This document shows positions 43,229 through 51,662 of a DNA stretch of 64,000 nucleotides, piece by piece. Positions within the stretch are counted from its first letter, which is position 1; every line of letters starts with the position of its first letter. The DNA is from Micromonospora sp. 15K316 (GTDB lineage: Bacteria; Actinomycetota; Actinomycetes; Mycobacteriales; Micromonosporaceae). The stretch lies in contig NZ_SMKG01000004.1 of NCBI RefSeq assembly GCF_004348525.1, positions 57,031 through 121,030 on the forward strand, read 5' to 3'. The position numbers and the translations under genes are program-made. The notes below the pieces were generated by a model. The model did not search any database and was not told where the DNA came from. It saw only the letters and a program-made list of their open reading frames with translations.

Positions 43229-44060
43229 CCTGTCACCCCGGACCAAGCTGGTGCTCTACGGAGTGCTGCTGGTGCTGGCGATCCCGTTCGTCTTCCCCAC
43301 CTGGTGGATGGTCACCTCGTCGCTGAAGCCGGTGGCGGACATCTTCGCCTTTCCGCCGCAGCTGCTGCCGGTGCACCCGCAGCTCGACGCGTACCAGCGG
43401 GTCTTCGAGCTCCAACCGTTCGGCCGACAGTACCTGAACAGCCTCTACATCGCCCTGGTGGTCACCGTGGGCACGCTCGCCGTGTCCGCGCTCTCCGGGT
43501 ACGCCTTCGCCCGGATCCGGTTCCGCGGTCAGAACGTCCTCTTCCTGGTCGTCCTCGCCGGCCTGCTCATCCCGAGCGAGGTCACGATCGTGCCGCTGTT
43601 CCAGATGTTCTTCAAGCTCGGTCTGATCGACACCCACTGGCCGCTCATCCTGGTGCCGATCCTCGGTGCCCCGAGCGTGCTGGCGACGTTCATCATGCGG
43701 CAGTTCTTCATCAGCCTCCCCGGTGAGCTGGAGGAGGCGGCCCGGGTCGACGGGCTCGGCCGCTTCGCCACCTTCTGGAAGGTCGCCCTGCCGCTGTCCC
43801 GGCCCGCCCTGGGCGCGGTGGGGATCTTCACCTTCCTGCACAGCTGGAACCTCTACCTGGAGCCGATCGTCTTCCTCTCCACACCGGAGAAGTTCACCCT
43901 GCCCCAGGCGCTCACCCAGTTCGTCGACGCGTACGGCGGCCCGATGTGGAACGTGCAGCTGGCCGCGGCGTCACTGACCGCGTTGCCGGTCCTCGTGGTC
44001 TTCGTCATCGCGCAGAAGCAGTTCGTCGAGGGTCTCGCGCACACCGGTCTCAAGGGATGA
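43218..44060 (+). CDS. Sugar ABC permease (MalG type)
   Basis: A 280-aa permease with six helices and the EAA loop (EEAARVDGLGRFATFWKVALPLSRP). It overlaps the MalF-type gene by 11 nt and completes the membrane part of the importer. Its own stop overlaps the ROK gene start by 4 nt (ATGA). Confidence 0.92.
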   Translation: MSRDLSPRTKLVLYGVLLVLAIPFVFPTWWMVTSSLKPVADIFAFPPQLLPVHPQLDAYQRVFELQPFGRQYLNSLYIALVVTVGTLAVSALSGYAFARIRFRGQNVLFLVVLAGLLIPSEVTIVPLFQMFFKLGLIDTHWPLILVPILGAPSVLATFIMRQFFISLPGELEEAARVDGLGRFATFWKVALPLSRPALGAVGIFTFLHSWNLYLEPIVFLSTPEKFTLPQALTQFVDAYGGPMWNVQLAAASLTALPVLVVFVIAQKQFVEGLAHTGLKG

Positions 44061-44959
44061 CCGGCCCGGCCGTGGTGGGCGTCGACATCGGCGGCACCAA
44101 GACCGTCGCCGCCCTCGTCGGCTCGGACGGCACGGTGTACGACCGGCGGCGGGCGTCCACCCCCGCCCATTCCGGGGCGCAGGCGGTGCTGGACACGGCC
44201 GCGCGGCTCGCCGCCGAACTGCTGCCCGCGTCCGGCGGCGGATCGGTGGGTGTGGGCACCGCGGGCACCGTCGACCCGGCGACCGGCGTCATCCGGTACG
44301 CCACCGACAGCCTGCCGGGCTGGACCGGCACCCCGGTCGCCGACGCCCTGGCCGAACGGCTCGGCCGCCGGGTGCGCGTCGGCAACGACGTGCACGCCGC
44401 CGCGCTCGGCGAGAGCTGGGCCGGCGCCGGCCGGGGTAGCGGTCAGCTGCTGCTCGTCGCGGTCGGCACCGGACTGGGCGGAGCAGTGCTCCGCGACGGC
44501 CGGATCGACCCCGGCGCCCGTGGCGCGGCCGGCGCGGTGGGCCACCTCCCCGCGCCGGGCGCCGAGCGGCTGCGCTGCGGCTGCGGCCGGTACGGGCACC
44601 TGGAGGCGATCGCCTCCGGCACCGGGCTGGCCGCCGCCTACACCGCCGAGACCGGGACACCGCTCACCGGACGGGAGGTGGCCGAGCGGGCCACGGCCGG
44701 TGACCCGGCGGCCCGGGCGGTGCTCGGGCGGGCCGGCGTGGCGCTCGGCGCGGCCCTCGCCGGGCTGGTGGCATTGCTCGACCCGGCGGTGGTGCTGCTG
44801 GCCGGTGGCGCGGCCGCGGCCCTGCTGCCCGCGGCGGCCGCCGCCTACGCCGCCGAGCTGCCGCCGGCCTGGGCCGACGTGCCGCTGCGCCTCGCCGCTC
44901 TCGGCGAGGACGCGGTCGCCGTCGGGGCGGCCCGGCTGGCCATGGCGAGGGAAACGTGA
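44057..44959 (+). CDS. ROK-family sugar kinase
   Basis: A 300-aa protein without a DNA-binding domain, so a kinase rather than a NagC-type repressor. ATP-binding GVDIGGTKT lies at residues 8-16; VGNDVHAAALGE provides the catalytic Asp and GTGLGG the second phosphate motif. The ROK zinc motif reads CGCGRYGHLE, with His where most members have the last Cys. Next to a NanE-type epimerase, N-acetylmannosamine or a related amino sugar is the natural substrate guess, but this is inference from context. Confidence 0.88.
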   Translation: MTGPAVVGVDIGGTKTVAALVGSDGTVYDRRRASTPAHSGAQAVLDTAARLAAELLPASGGGSVGVGTAGTVDPATGVIRYATDSLPGWTGTPVADALAERLGRRVRVGNDVHAAALGESWAGAGRGSGQLLLVAVGTGLGGAVLRDGRIDPGARGAAGAVGHLPAPGAERLRCGCGRYGHLEAIASGTGLAAAYTAETGTPLTGREVAERATAGDPAARAVLGRAGVALGAALAGLVALLDPAVVLLAGGAAAALLPAAAAAYAAELPPAWADVPLRLAALGEDAVAVGAARLAMARET

Positions 44960-45035
44960 CGGCTGCGGCCCTCGAATCCACCATCCGCCCGGCGACCCAC
45001 CCGTCCGGGACGAGGCGAGAAGGAGACACAGACAG

Positions 45036-45743
45036 GTGACCGTGCTCGACGACCTGGCCGGCGGGCTCGTGGTGTCCTGCCAGCCGCTGCCGGACGATCC
45101 CGACGACCCCATGCGGGACCCGTACGTGCAGGCCCGGGTGGCCGCCGCCGTGGTCCGCGGCGGCGCGGTGGCGGTCCGCGCCAACGGACCCGCCCACGTC
45201 CGAGCGATCCTCGCCGCCGTGGACGTGCCCGTGATCGGCCTCTACAAGCACGGCACCGCCGACGTCTTCATCACCCCGACGGCCGCCCACGCCGTCGAGG
45301 TGGCGCTGGCCGGCGCGCAGATCGTCGCGGTGGACGCCACGGACCGCCCCCGCCCGGACGGGCGTGGCTTCGCCGACACCGTCCGCGCGCTGCGGGACCG
45401 GACCGACGCGCTGGTCCTCGCCGACGTGTCGACCCTGGCGGAGGGGGTGGCCGCGGTCGAGGCCGGCGCCGACGCGATCGCCACCACCCTGTCCGGCTAC
45501 ACGGCGGCGAGCGCGCACGCCGAGCGGCCGGATCTGGCGCTGGTCGCCGAACTCACCGCCGGCGTGCCGGTGCCGGTGTTCGCGGAGGGGCGGTACCGGG
45601 ACGCCGAGCAGGTCGGGCGGGCCTTCGCGGCCGGCGCCCACGCCGTGGTGGTCGGCAACGCGCTCACCTCGCCGCTGTGGCTCACCCGACACCTGGTGTC
45701 GGCCCTCGGGCAGGAGACCGGCGCTAGCCTCGGCGATCGGTGA
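45036..45743 (+). CDS. nanE: N-acetylmannosamine-6-phosphate 2-epimerase (NanE family)
   Basis: A 235-aa TIM-barrel enzyme converting ManNAc-6-phosphate to GlcNAc-6-phosphate in sialic-acid and ManNAc catabolism. Family blocks are LVVSCQPLPDDP, AVAVRANG, PVIGLYKH with the catalytic Lys71, LADVSTLAEG, TTLSGYT and VFAEGRYR. GTG 45036 follows AGAAGGAGA. It lies 76 nt after the ROK kinase, consistent with a kinase-epimerase pair. No sialic acid lyase gene (nanA) or NagA/NagB is encoded in this region, so the physiological sugar may differ. Confidence 0.88.
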   Translation: MTVLDDLAGGLVVSCQPLPDDPDDPMRDPYVQARVAAAVVRGGAVAVRANGPAHVRAILAAVDVPVIGLYKHGTADVFITPTAAHAVEVALAGAQIVAVDATDRPRPDGRGFADTVRALRDRTDALVLADVSTLAEGVAAVEAGADAIATTLSGYTAASAHAERPDLALVAELTAGVPVPVFAEGRYRDAEQVGRAFAAGAHAVVVGNALTSPLWLTRHLVSALGQETGASLGDR

Positions 45744-45768
45744 GATCGCCCGATCGCTGGAGGTGCCC

Positions 45769-46749
45769 GTGGGCCGGCATGTGCTGACGCTCGACGAGGT
45801 GGCGGCCTGGTCCGGACCACCGCTGATCCTCTTCGTCGGGATCGACACCGGCGGGTCCGGGGTCCACGCGGTCTTCGACCGCTGGGCCGCGGTGCTGGGG
45901 CAGCCGTGGACCCTGCGCGGCGTCGACCTGCCACCGGACACCCCGGAGGCGACGTACCGGCGGCTGGTCCAGGTCATGCGGGACAACCCGGCGGTGCGCG
46001 GCGCGGTCGTGACCGCGCACAAGCTGCGCCTGTACCGCGCCTGCGCCGCCGACGTCGGCGGCGCGGATCCGCTGGTCGACCTCACCCACGAGGTCAACGC
46101 CCTCGCGACCGCGGACGGCGGCGTCACCGGCTACGCCCGGGACCCGGTGGCCCTGGGCCACGTCCTGCCCGCTCTGCTCCCGCCGGCCCGCGCCGGTGGC
46201 CACGCCGGCCTGAACGTCCTCTGCCTCGGCGCCGGCGGGGCCGCCACCGCCCTGCTGCTCACCCTGCACCTGGGCGCGACGGACCGCGACGGCGCTCGCC
46301 TCGACGCGCCCGCCCACGTGACGTTCACCGACACCCGCCCGGAGGCGCTGACCGAGCTGCGTCGGGTGGCCGACCGGGCGCGGATCGATGCGTCGCGGGT
46401 GTCGTACGTGACCGTCGGGAGCGCGTGGGAGAGCGACGCCCTGCTCGCGGGCCTGCCCACCCCGGCGCTGGTGGTCAACGCCACCGGCCTCGGCAAGGAC
46501 TCCCCCGGCAGCCCGCTCACCGAGAAGGCGCCGCTCGGCCCGGCCCAGGTCGCCTGGGACCTCAACTACCGGGGCGACCTCACCTTCCTGCGCCAGGCCG
46601 CGGAGGCGGGCGCCCACGCCGTCGACGGCTGGGACTACTTCGTCGCCGGCTGGGCGGCCGCGCTGACGGCCATCGCGGGCATCCCGCTCACCGGCGACCT
46701 GCTCACCCGGCTCGCCGACGCGGCCGCCCGGGACCGACCGGCCCGGTGA
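45769..46749 (+). CDS. Shikimate-dehydrogenase-like oxidoreductase
   Basis: A 326-aa protein with the two-domain shikimate/quinate dehydrogenase layout. An N-terminal substrate domain (ILFVGIDTGGSGVHAVFDRW, then VVTAHKLRLY with the expected catalytic Lys) precedes a Rossmann domain (LCLGAGGAATALLL) and NATGLGKDSPGSPL. It is about 50 residues longer than AroE and lacks its N-terminal GNPISHS-type motif, so a different hydroxyacid or sugar-derived substrate is likely. I chose GTG 45769, five bases after GGAGG. It ends the LacI operon. Confidence 0.75.
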   Translation: MGRHVLTLDEVAAWSGPPLILFVGIDTGGSGVHAVFDRWAAVLGQPWTLRGVDLPPDTPEATYRRLVQVMRDNPAVRGAVVTAHKLRLYRACAADVGGADPLVDLTHEVNALATADGGVTGYARDPVALGHVLPALLPPARAGGHAGLNVLCLGAGGAATALLLTLHLGATDRDGARLDAPAHVTFTDTRPEALTELRRVADRARIDASRVSYVTVGSAWESDALLAGLPTPALVVNATGLGKDSPGSPLTEKAPLGPAQVAWDLNYRGDLTFLRQAAEAGAHAVDGWDYFVAGWAAALTAIAGIPLTGDLLTRLADAAARDRPAR

Positions 46750-46797
46750 TTCGGGCATCCCCGGCGCCGCCGGTCCGTGCCGCGCGGCACCGCGACG

Positions 46798-46926
46798 TCA
46801 GCCGGCCGTGCGGGTCGCGTCCAGCTCGGCGGTGAGGGCGTCGACCCGGAAGTCGAGTGAGTGCTCGGCCCCTGCCCGGCGAACTTTCCAGGTCACGCGC
46901 CAATAGTCAGGAACTTGGTTAACCAT
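46798..46926 (-). CDS. 42-aa hypothetical protein
   Basis: A short frame from ATG 46926 with a plausible amphipathic composition (MVNQVPDYWRVTWKVRRAG, then a DFRVDALTAELD helix). The AT-rich start region (TTAACCAT) stands out from the surroundings. There is no good ribosome binding site and no recognised family, so support is moderate at best. It lies in the convergent gap after the LacI operon. Confidence 0.35.
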   Translation of the reverse strand: MVNQVPDYWRVTWKVRRAGAEHSLDFRVDALTAELDATRTAG

Positions 46927-47066
46927 TTCGGCGGCGCAGCGCACCCGGCGTTTGCCCGCCCGGGTCGCGGGAAGACGCGGCCGACCCGGCCGACCACGCC
47001 GATGGGACCTGTCGTGGCCGGTCTCCGGCATCGGGGGATTCGGGGCAGACCTGAGGAGGAGCGAGG

Positions 47067-47495
47067 ATGACCGCAGGCAGGAGTTCCGTCCCGGCGGGAA
47101 GCCGCCCGACCGGGGCTCGCAAGGCCACCGGGGCGAAGAAGGCACCGATGAACCGGAAGGCGGCGGCGAAGAAGGTCACCGCCGCCACGAAACGGGCGAC
47201 CGGCGCGAGCGCGGCCAAGTCGCCCGGCGAGAAACCCACGACCACCACGGCCCGCGTCGCGCGGAAGAAGGACACCTCCGCCACCACGGCGACGCCCACC
47301 CGCAGGCCGACCGCGAAGGCGGCCGCCGCGAAGAACGCGCCACCGAAGAAGGCGCCGGCCACCCGGGCGGCCGCGAAGAAGGCGGCGAAGAAGGCGCCGG
47401 CCCGCACCCGGACCACCTCCGCGACCCGAGCGCCGGCGAAGAAGGCCACCACGATGGAGTCGTTCGGCAACCGGCGTACGGCCCGCAAGGCCTGA
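47067..47495 (+). CDS. Histone H1-like Lys/Ala-rich basic protein
   Basis: A 142-aa, strongly basic, low-complexity protein made of AAKK, KKAP, TARK and PAKK-like runs with almost no acidic or aromatic residues, ending MESFGNRRTARKA. Composition resembles histone H1 C-terminal tails and actinobacterial nucleoid-binding tails (HupB C-terminus type), but there is no globular HU domain. A role in DNA binding or compaction is inferred from composition only. ATG 47067 follows an excellent AGGAGGAGCGAGG site, which makes expression likely. Confidence 0.75.
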   Translation: MTAGRSSVPAGSRPTGARKATGAKKAPMNRKAAAKKVTAATKRATGASAAKSPGEKPTTTTARVARKKDTSATTATPTRRPTAKAAAAKNAPPKKAPATRAAAKKAAKKAPARTRTTSATRAPAKKATTMESFGNRRTARKA

Positions 47496-47538
47496 CGGCC
47501 GTGGCCGGCCGCCACCGGGTGCGGCCGTGGACACAGCA

Positions 47539-47576
47539 GTGCCGGGTACGGAGGGTGGGTCCTCCGTACCCGGCAC
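47539..47576. terminator. Bidirectional terminator
   Basis: GTGCCGGGTACGGAGG at 47539-47554 pairs perfectly with 47561-47576 (16 bp, 6-nt loop) between convergent genes. Confidence 0.75.
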
Positions 47577-47585
47577 GCTCTGGAG

Positions 47586-50500
47586 TTACAGCTCGCGGAC
47601 CCTCACGTCACGGAACTCGATCAGGTCGTTGGTGCCGTGGTTCTGCAATCCGATGAATCCACTCAGGAACTGCCGCAGGTCCGTGGGCGGGTCGCCCGCG
47701 CGCGACGAGTTCTTGCCCGGGGTGTTGTCGAACTCGTTGATCACCACGCCGTTGCGGATGATCGTGTAGTGCTGCCCGACGACCCGGACCTCGTAGTCGT
47801 TCCACTGGCCCTTCGGGGTCACCCGCGCCTGGTCCAGCGTGTTCGGGTCGAAGTTGTAGATCGAACCCGTCTTCTGCGGCTCACCCGTCGGTCCGTCGTA
47901 GATCTGGATCTCGTGGCCGCAGTAGATCGCCACCCACGCCGGTGAACCCGCCGCCGAACCGGTCCGGCCGCACTCCGGCCGCTCCTCGACCGGTTGCCGC
48001 GGGTCCGGGAACCGGGCGAAGACGCCGGTGTTGGCGTACGTGCCGGCCGGGGAGACGTCCCGGAACTTCATCCGGACGGAGAAGTCACCGTACTCCTTGC
48101 CCGCGTACCAGAGCATGCCCAGACCACCCGAGCTGCGGATCGAGCCGTCGCTGCGCAGCGAGAACGACCCGCTGGGTGCCTGCCGCCAGTCGACGAGGGA
48201 CTGCGCGGAGCCGTCGAAGATGGCCTGGTAGCCGGCGGTGGTGCCGACCTCCGACCGCTGGGCGGCCCGGTTCAACCGGTTCGCGTCCTGCTTGTCGAGC
48301 TCACCCTCGGCCCGCAGCTGCGCGACCACCTCCTCGACGTGACCGACGAACTGGGCGTGGTTGGCCCAGTTGCGCTCGTCGTCGATGAGGTCGTTGACGG
48401 TGCAGCCGCCACCGACCGCGTAGTTGGGGACACCGGTGTCGGTGTCGAGCATCCGTACGGTCGACCGGGCGTCAGGTGCGGCGCAGCCGACGTTGACCGG
48501 CAGGACCGAGACCGCCACCTCCCCGTTGGCGTAGGTCACCTTGAGGGTGACGTTGTAGGTGCCGTAGCCGGCGTACCGGTGGGTGGGGTTCGCCTCCCGC
48601 GACGCCGGACTGCCGTCGCCGAAGTTCCACTCCCAGGCCACACCGCCGACCTTGGCGCTGGAGAACTGGACGTTCTTCGGGTCGCTCTGGGCGACGGCCC
48701 GCGCGCCGGCGTCACTCGGGTTCGGCGTGGCCGGACCACCGGTGTAGGCGATCCGGATCAGCTTCTGGTTCGAGTGCAGGCTGAAGAAGCCACCCGCGTA
48801 GTCGAGCATGTAGAGGGCGCCATCCGGCCCGAACTTCGCGTCCATCCAGGACTGGAGCTGCGTACCACCGCTGCCGGAGCGGATGATGGCGCGCAGGTCC
48901 TCGGCGAACGCCGGCGGGCCGTGGCTGTCGACCTTGCTCTTGTCGACGGTCACCGCGATGCGGTTGCTGGCGTTCGACTGGTCACCGATGAACCACTTGT
49001 CGTCCCAGTACTCCGGCCACGCCACACCGCTGGTGGTGTCGACGTTCTCCCGCTGGTAGGTCGGCCCGTCCATGATGGCCTGGCCGCCGCCCTTGAGGTA
49101 CGGCTCGGTGAAGGTCTCGTCACCCGGCTCGTACGTCGGCAGGCCGCTGCCGTCGGTGCGCTTCGGGAAGACCGGACCGCCACCCTGCGGCGAGTACCAG
49201 ATCATGTTGTCCCGCACCGGCGGCAGGTTGACCAGACCGGTGTTGCGCGGCGACTCGTTCTTCGGGTGGTCGCAGTCGTACCAGCCGGTGAGCACGTTCG
49301 CGTCGGTGTTGCTGCGGTCCCGGTACGGCTGCCGGTTACCCATGCAGTACGGCCAGCCCTGGTTGCCCGCGGACTTGATGATCGTGGCCGTCTCGTACTT
49401 GGCCGGGCCGAGCTCCGGGTTCGGGCCGCCCGCGTCCGGGCCGACCCACGCGGCCGTCAGCCAGTCGTTGACCGGGTCCCAGGCGATCCGGGCGATGTTG
49501 CGCACGCCCATCACGTAGATCTCCGGGCGGGTCTTGCCGCCCCCCTCCTCCTGGCCGGTGAAGAGGTTGCCCTCGGGGATGGTGTAGGTGCCGTCCGCCT
49601 CGGGGTGGATACGGATGATCTTGCCGTTGAGGTCGTTGGTGTTGCCGGCCGTACGGCGGGCGTCCTGGAACGAGACACCCTTGTAGTCCTGGGTCCAGTT
49701 GTTGCCGGAGTAGCCGTCCGAGCCACCGGAGGAGTTGCTGTCACCGGACCCGATGTAGAGGTTGCCGGACTCGTCGAAGGTCATGCCGCCACCGGCGTGG
49801 CAGCAGCTGTGGATCTGGGTGTCCCAGCTCAGCAGGTCCTTGCGGGTCGCCTGGTCGATCGTCTGGTTCGCGGCGTCGTAGGTGAACCGCGAGACGGTCC
49901 GCTTGCCGATGCGCCGGTCCCGGTCGATCGACTCGTGCGGCATCCAGTAGACGTAGAACCAGCCGTTCTGCGCGAACTTCGGGTCCAGCGTGATGCCGAC
50001 CAGACCCTCCTCGTTCTTGACCAGCTCGCTGCCGCTGCCCCGGTTACCCATCACCCGGAGGGTGGTGAGCAGCTTGACCTGCTTCGTCTTCGGGTCCCAC
50101 TGGTGGATCGTGCCGCAGCCGAGACCCACGTTGGGGTCGTCCCAGCTGGCCACCGGCCCGGTGGCGCAGGCCGCCTTGCCGATGTAGAAGACCGTGCCGT
50201 CCGGCGCGATCGTCAGCCCGTGCGGCTCACCGATCTGGTCGAGCTGCCCGGGCTGGTTCGTGGCGGTGAGCCGCTCGATGCGGTAGTTCGAGGCGATGGT
50301 CGCCTGGCAGTCGCCGCGCACCATGCCGGTGGTCCACTTGATGGCCCCGGCGAGGTGGTTCTGGAACTGCGTGTCGGTGGTCCAGCTGGCCTCGGTGCGG
50401 CCCATGCCGGTGTAGAACGACCGCCCGCCGTCGTAGTCCTGGCACCACGAGATCGGGTGGAACGCGCCGTTGCCACTGAGGCCGGCGTTGTAGGTGCCCT

Positions 50501-51563
50501 CCTCGACCTGGGCGACGGTGTGCACCCGACCGACCGGGCTCGGATCCCAGTTGATCCACTGGTCGGACCGCTTCGCGGTCAGCGGCGCACCCTTGTTCGC
50601 CGGGTGCTGACGGTCGGTGAAGTCGACCACCGCCTCCTGCACCTGGGTGTCCGGGGTCGGCCCGGCGTCCGGGCCGATGAGCCACAGCTCGGCGAGCTGG
50701 ATCAGCGGCTCCCCGCTGTTCGCGGTGATGTTGAGCCGGTAGTGCTGGTAGGCGGTGGTGTTGGTGAAGCTGTACTGCTTGGTCTGGAACCGCTGCGGGA
50801 AGGTCTCGTCGCTGCGGGTGTCCAGGTCGGTCCAGCTGGTGCCGTCCTGGGAACCCTGCAGGGTCCAGTTCTTCGGGTCCCGGCCCGGGAAGTCGTTCGC
50901 CGAGGTCAGCGCGTACCGGCTGACCACCACCGGCGCGGCGAGCTTCGCCGAGAGCCACCCCGTCGTCGTGCGGGCGAGCCACTTGGTGCTGGTCGACCCG
51001 TCGATGGCCATCGCCGCGGTCTCGTTCGGCGGGTTCTCCCCGCTGGCGGCGGCCGAGACGGGCTTCTCGGCGTTGGGCAGGCCGGCCGCCGGGCGGGTGC
51101 CGAGCAGTCCGGTGAACCAGGAGGAGTCCGGCTGGGCGCGCACCGCGTCGTGCACGCCGACGAAACCGCCGCCGCCCTTCACGTACGCCTGGAAGGCCGC
51201 CTCCTGGGCGTCGCTGAGCGTCACGCCGTTCGCGGAGAGGAAGACCACGCCCCGGTAGCGGGCCAGGTTGTCGACGTTGAACACGTTGGGGTCGTTGGAC
51301 ACGTCGACGGCGAAGTCGTTCTGCCGACCCAGCTTCTTGATCGCGGTGGCGGCCCGGCCGACCGGGTCGTCCTGCTCGGCGGCACGGCCGTGGAAGACCA
51401 GCACCCGCACCGAGGCGGCGGCTGCGGCGTCGACGGCGGGAGCGCGGGTGGGCGCCGCGCTGGCGGGCACGCTCAGCATGCCGAGCGCGAGCACGGCACC
51501 GCTGGCCAGGGCACCGAGCCGGCGGGGTACGCCGGTACGGCGCCAGAGGCGTCTGTGAGCCAT
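47586..51563 (-). CDS. Secreted ThuA / sorbosone-dehydrogenase / PKD / DUF1080 multidomain protein
   Basis: A 1325-aa exported protein. Domains in order: signal peptide (1-37), ThuA-like domain (about 40-145 and 305-425) with an inserted discoidin-like F5/8C module (about 150-295), a glucose/sorbosone dehydrogenase-type six-bladed propeller (about 426-945; GEPHGLTIAPDGTVFYIG and CCHAGGGMTFDESGN), a PKD domain (about 948-1028), a two-cysteine linker domain (about 1028-1110), and DUF1080 (about 1110-1325), the 3-keto-disaccharide hydrolase family. ThuA is linked to 3-keto-trehalose metabolism. ATG 51563 follows AAGGAG. It lies downstream of the copper oxidase, separated by a hairpin. Confidence 0.88.
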   Translation of the reverse strand: MAHRRLWRRTGVPRRLGALASGAVLALGMLSVPASAAPTRAPAVDAAAAASVRVLVFHGRAAEQDDPVGRAATAIKKLGRQNDFAVDVSNDPNVFNVDNLARYRGVVFLSANGVTLSDAQEAAFQAYVKGGGGFVGVHDAVRAQPDSSWFTGLLGTRPAAGLPNAEKPVSAAASGENPPNETAAMAIDGSTSTKWLARTTTGWLSAKLAAPVVVSRYALTSANDFPGRDPKNWTLQGSQDGTSWTDLDTRSDETFPQRFQTKQYSFTNTTAYQHYRLNITANSGEPLIQLAELWLIGPDAGPTPDTQVQEAVVDFTDRQHPANKGAPLTAKRSDQWINWDPSPVGRVHTVAQVEEGTYNAGLSGNGAFHPISWCQDYDGGRSFYTGMGRTEASWTTDTQFQNHLAGAIKWTTGMVRGDCQATIASNYRIERLTATNQPGQLDQIGEPHGLTIAPDGTVFYIGKAACATGPVASWDDPNVGLGCGTIHQWDPKTKQVKLLTTLRVMGNRGSGSELVKNEEGLVGITLDPKFAQNGWFYVYWMPHESIDRDRRIGKRTVSRFTYDAANQTIDQATRKDLLSWDTQIHSCCHAGGGMTFDESGNLYIGSGDSNSSGGSDGYSGNNWTQDYKGVSFQDARRTAGNTNDLNGKIIRIHPEADGTYTIPEGNLFTGQEEGGGKTRPEIYVMGVRNIARIAWDPVNDWLTAAWVGPDAGGPNPELGPAKYETATIIKSAGNQGWPYCMGNRQPYRDRSNTDANVLTGWYDCDHPKNESPRNTGLVNLPPVRDNMIWYSPQGGGPVFPKRTDGSGLPTYEPGDETFTEPYLKGGGQAIMDGPTYQRENVDTTSGVAWPEYWDDKWFIGDQSNASNRIAVTVDKSKVDSHGPPAFAEDLRAIIRSGSGGTQLQSWMDAKFGPDGALYMLDYAGGFFSLHSNQKLIRIAYTGGPATPNPSDAGARAVAQSDPKNVQFSSAKVGGVAWEWNFGDGSPASREANPTHRYAGYGTYNVTLKVTYANGEVAVSVLPVNVGCAAPDARSTVRMLDTDTGVPNYAVGGGCTVNDLIDDERNWANHAQFVGHVEEVVAQLRAEGELDKQDANRLNRAAQRSEVGTTAGYQAIFDGSAQSLVDWRQAPSGSFSLRSDGSIRSSGGLGMLWYAGKEYGDFSVRMKFRDVSPAGTYANTGVFARFPDPRQPVEERPECGRTGSAAGSPAWVAIYCGHEIQIYDGPTGEPQKTGSIYNFDPNTLDQARVTPKGQWNDYEVRVVGQHYTIIRNGVVINEFDNTPGKNSSRAGDPPTDLRQFLSGFIGLQNHGTNDLIEFRDVRVREL

Positions 51564-51611
51564 CTCGACTCCTTCTCAGGTTGAGGCGGACCTGCGTTGA
51601 CGGGGTTCGGG

Positions 51612-51653
51612 GCGTGGGGTGGCCACCGGAGTGGATCGGGGGTCACCCCACGC
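51612..51653 (-). terminator. Hairpin between the multicopper oxidase and ThuA genes
   Basis: GCGTGGGGTG at 51612-51621 pairs with CACCCCACGC at 51644-51653 (10 bp, 22-nt loop), just past the oxidase stop. It may terminate the three-gene operon or attenuate read-through into the ThuA gene. Confidence 0.45.
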
Positions 51654-51662
51654 CGTCGGCGA

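Noticed and set aside
45036..45743. Evidence for sialic acid catabolism
   Set aside because: NanE alone is not sufficient; no lyase, deacetylase or deaminase gene is present in the window.
47994..51584. 1196-codon open frame on the plus strand opposite the ThuA/DUF1080 gene
   Set aside because: It is an antisense shadow caused by GC-rich third positions. The composition is Arg/Val/Gly-rich without domains, and the minus frame has clear domains, a signal peptide and a binding site.
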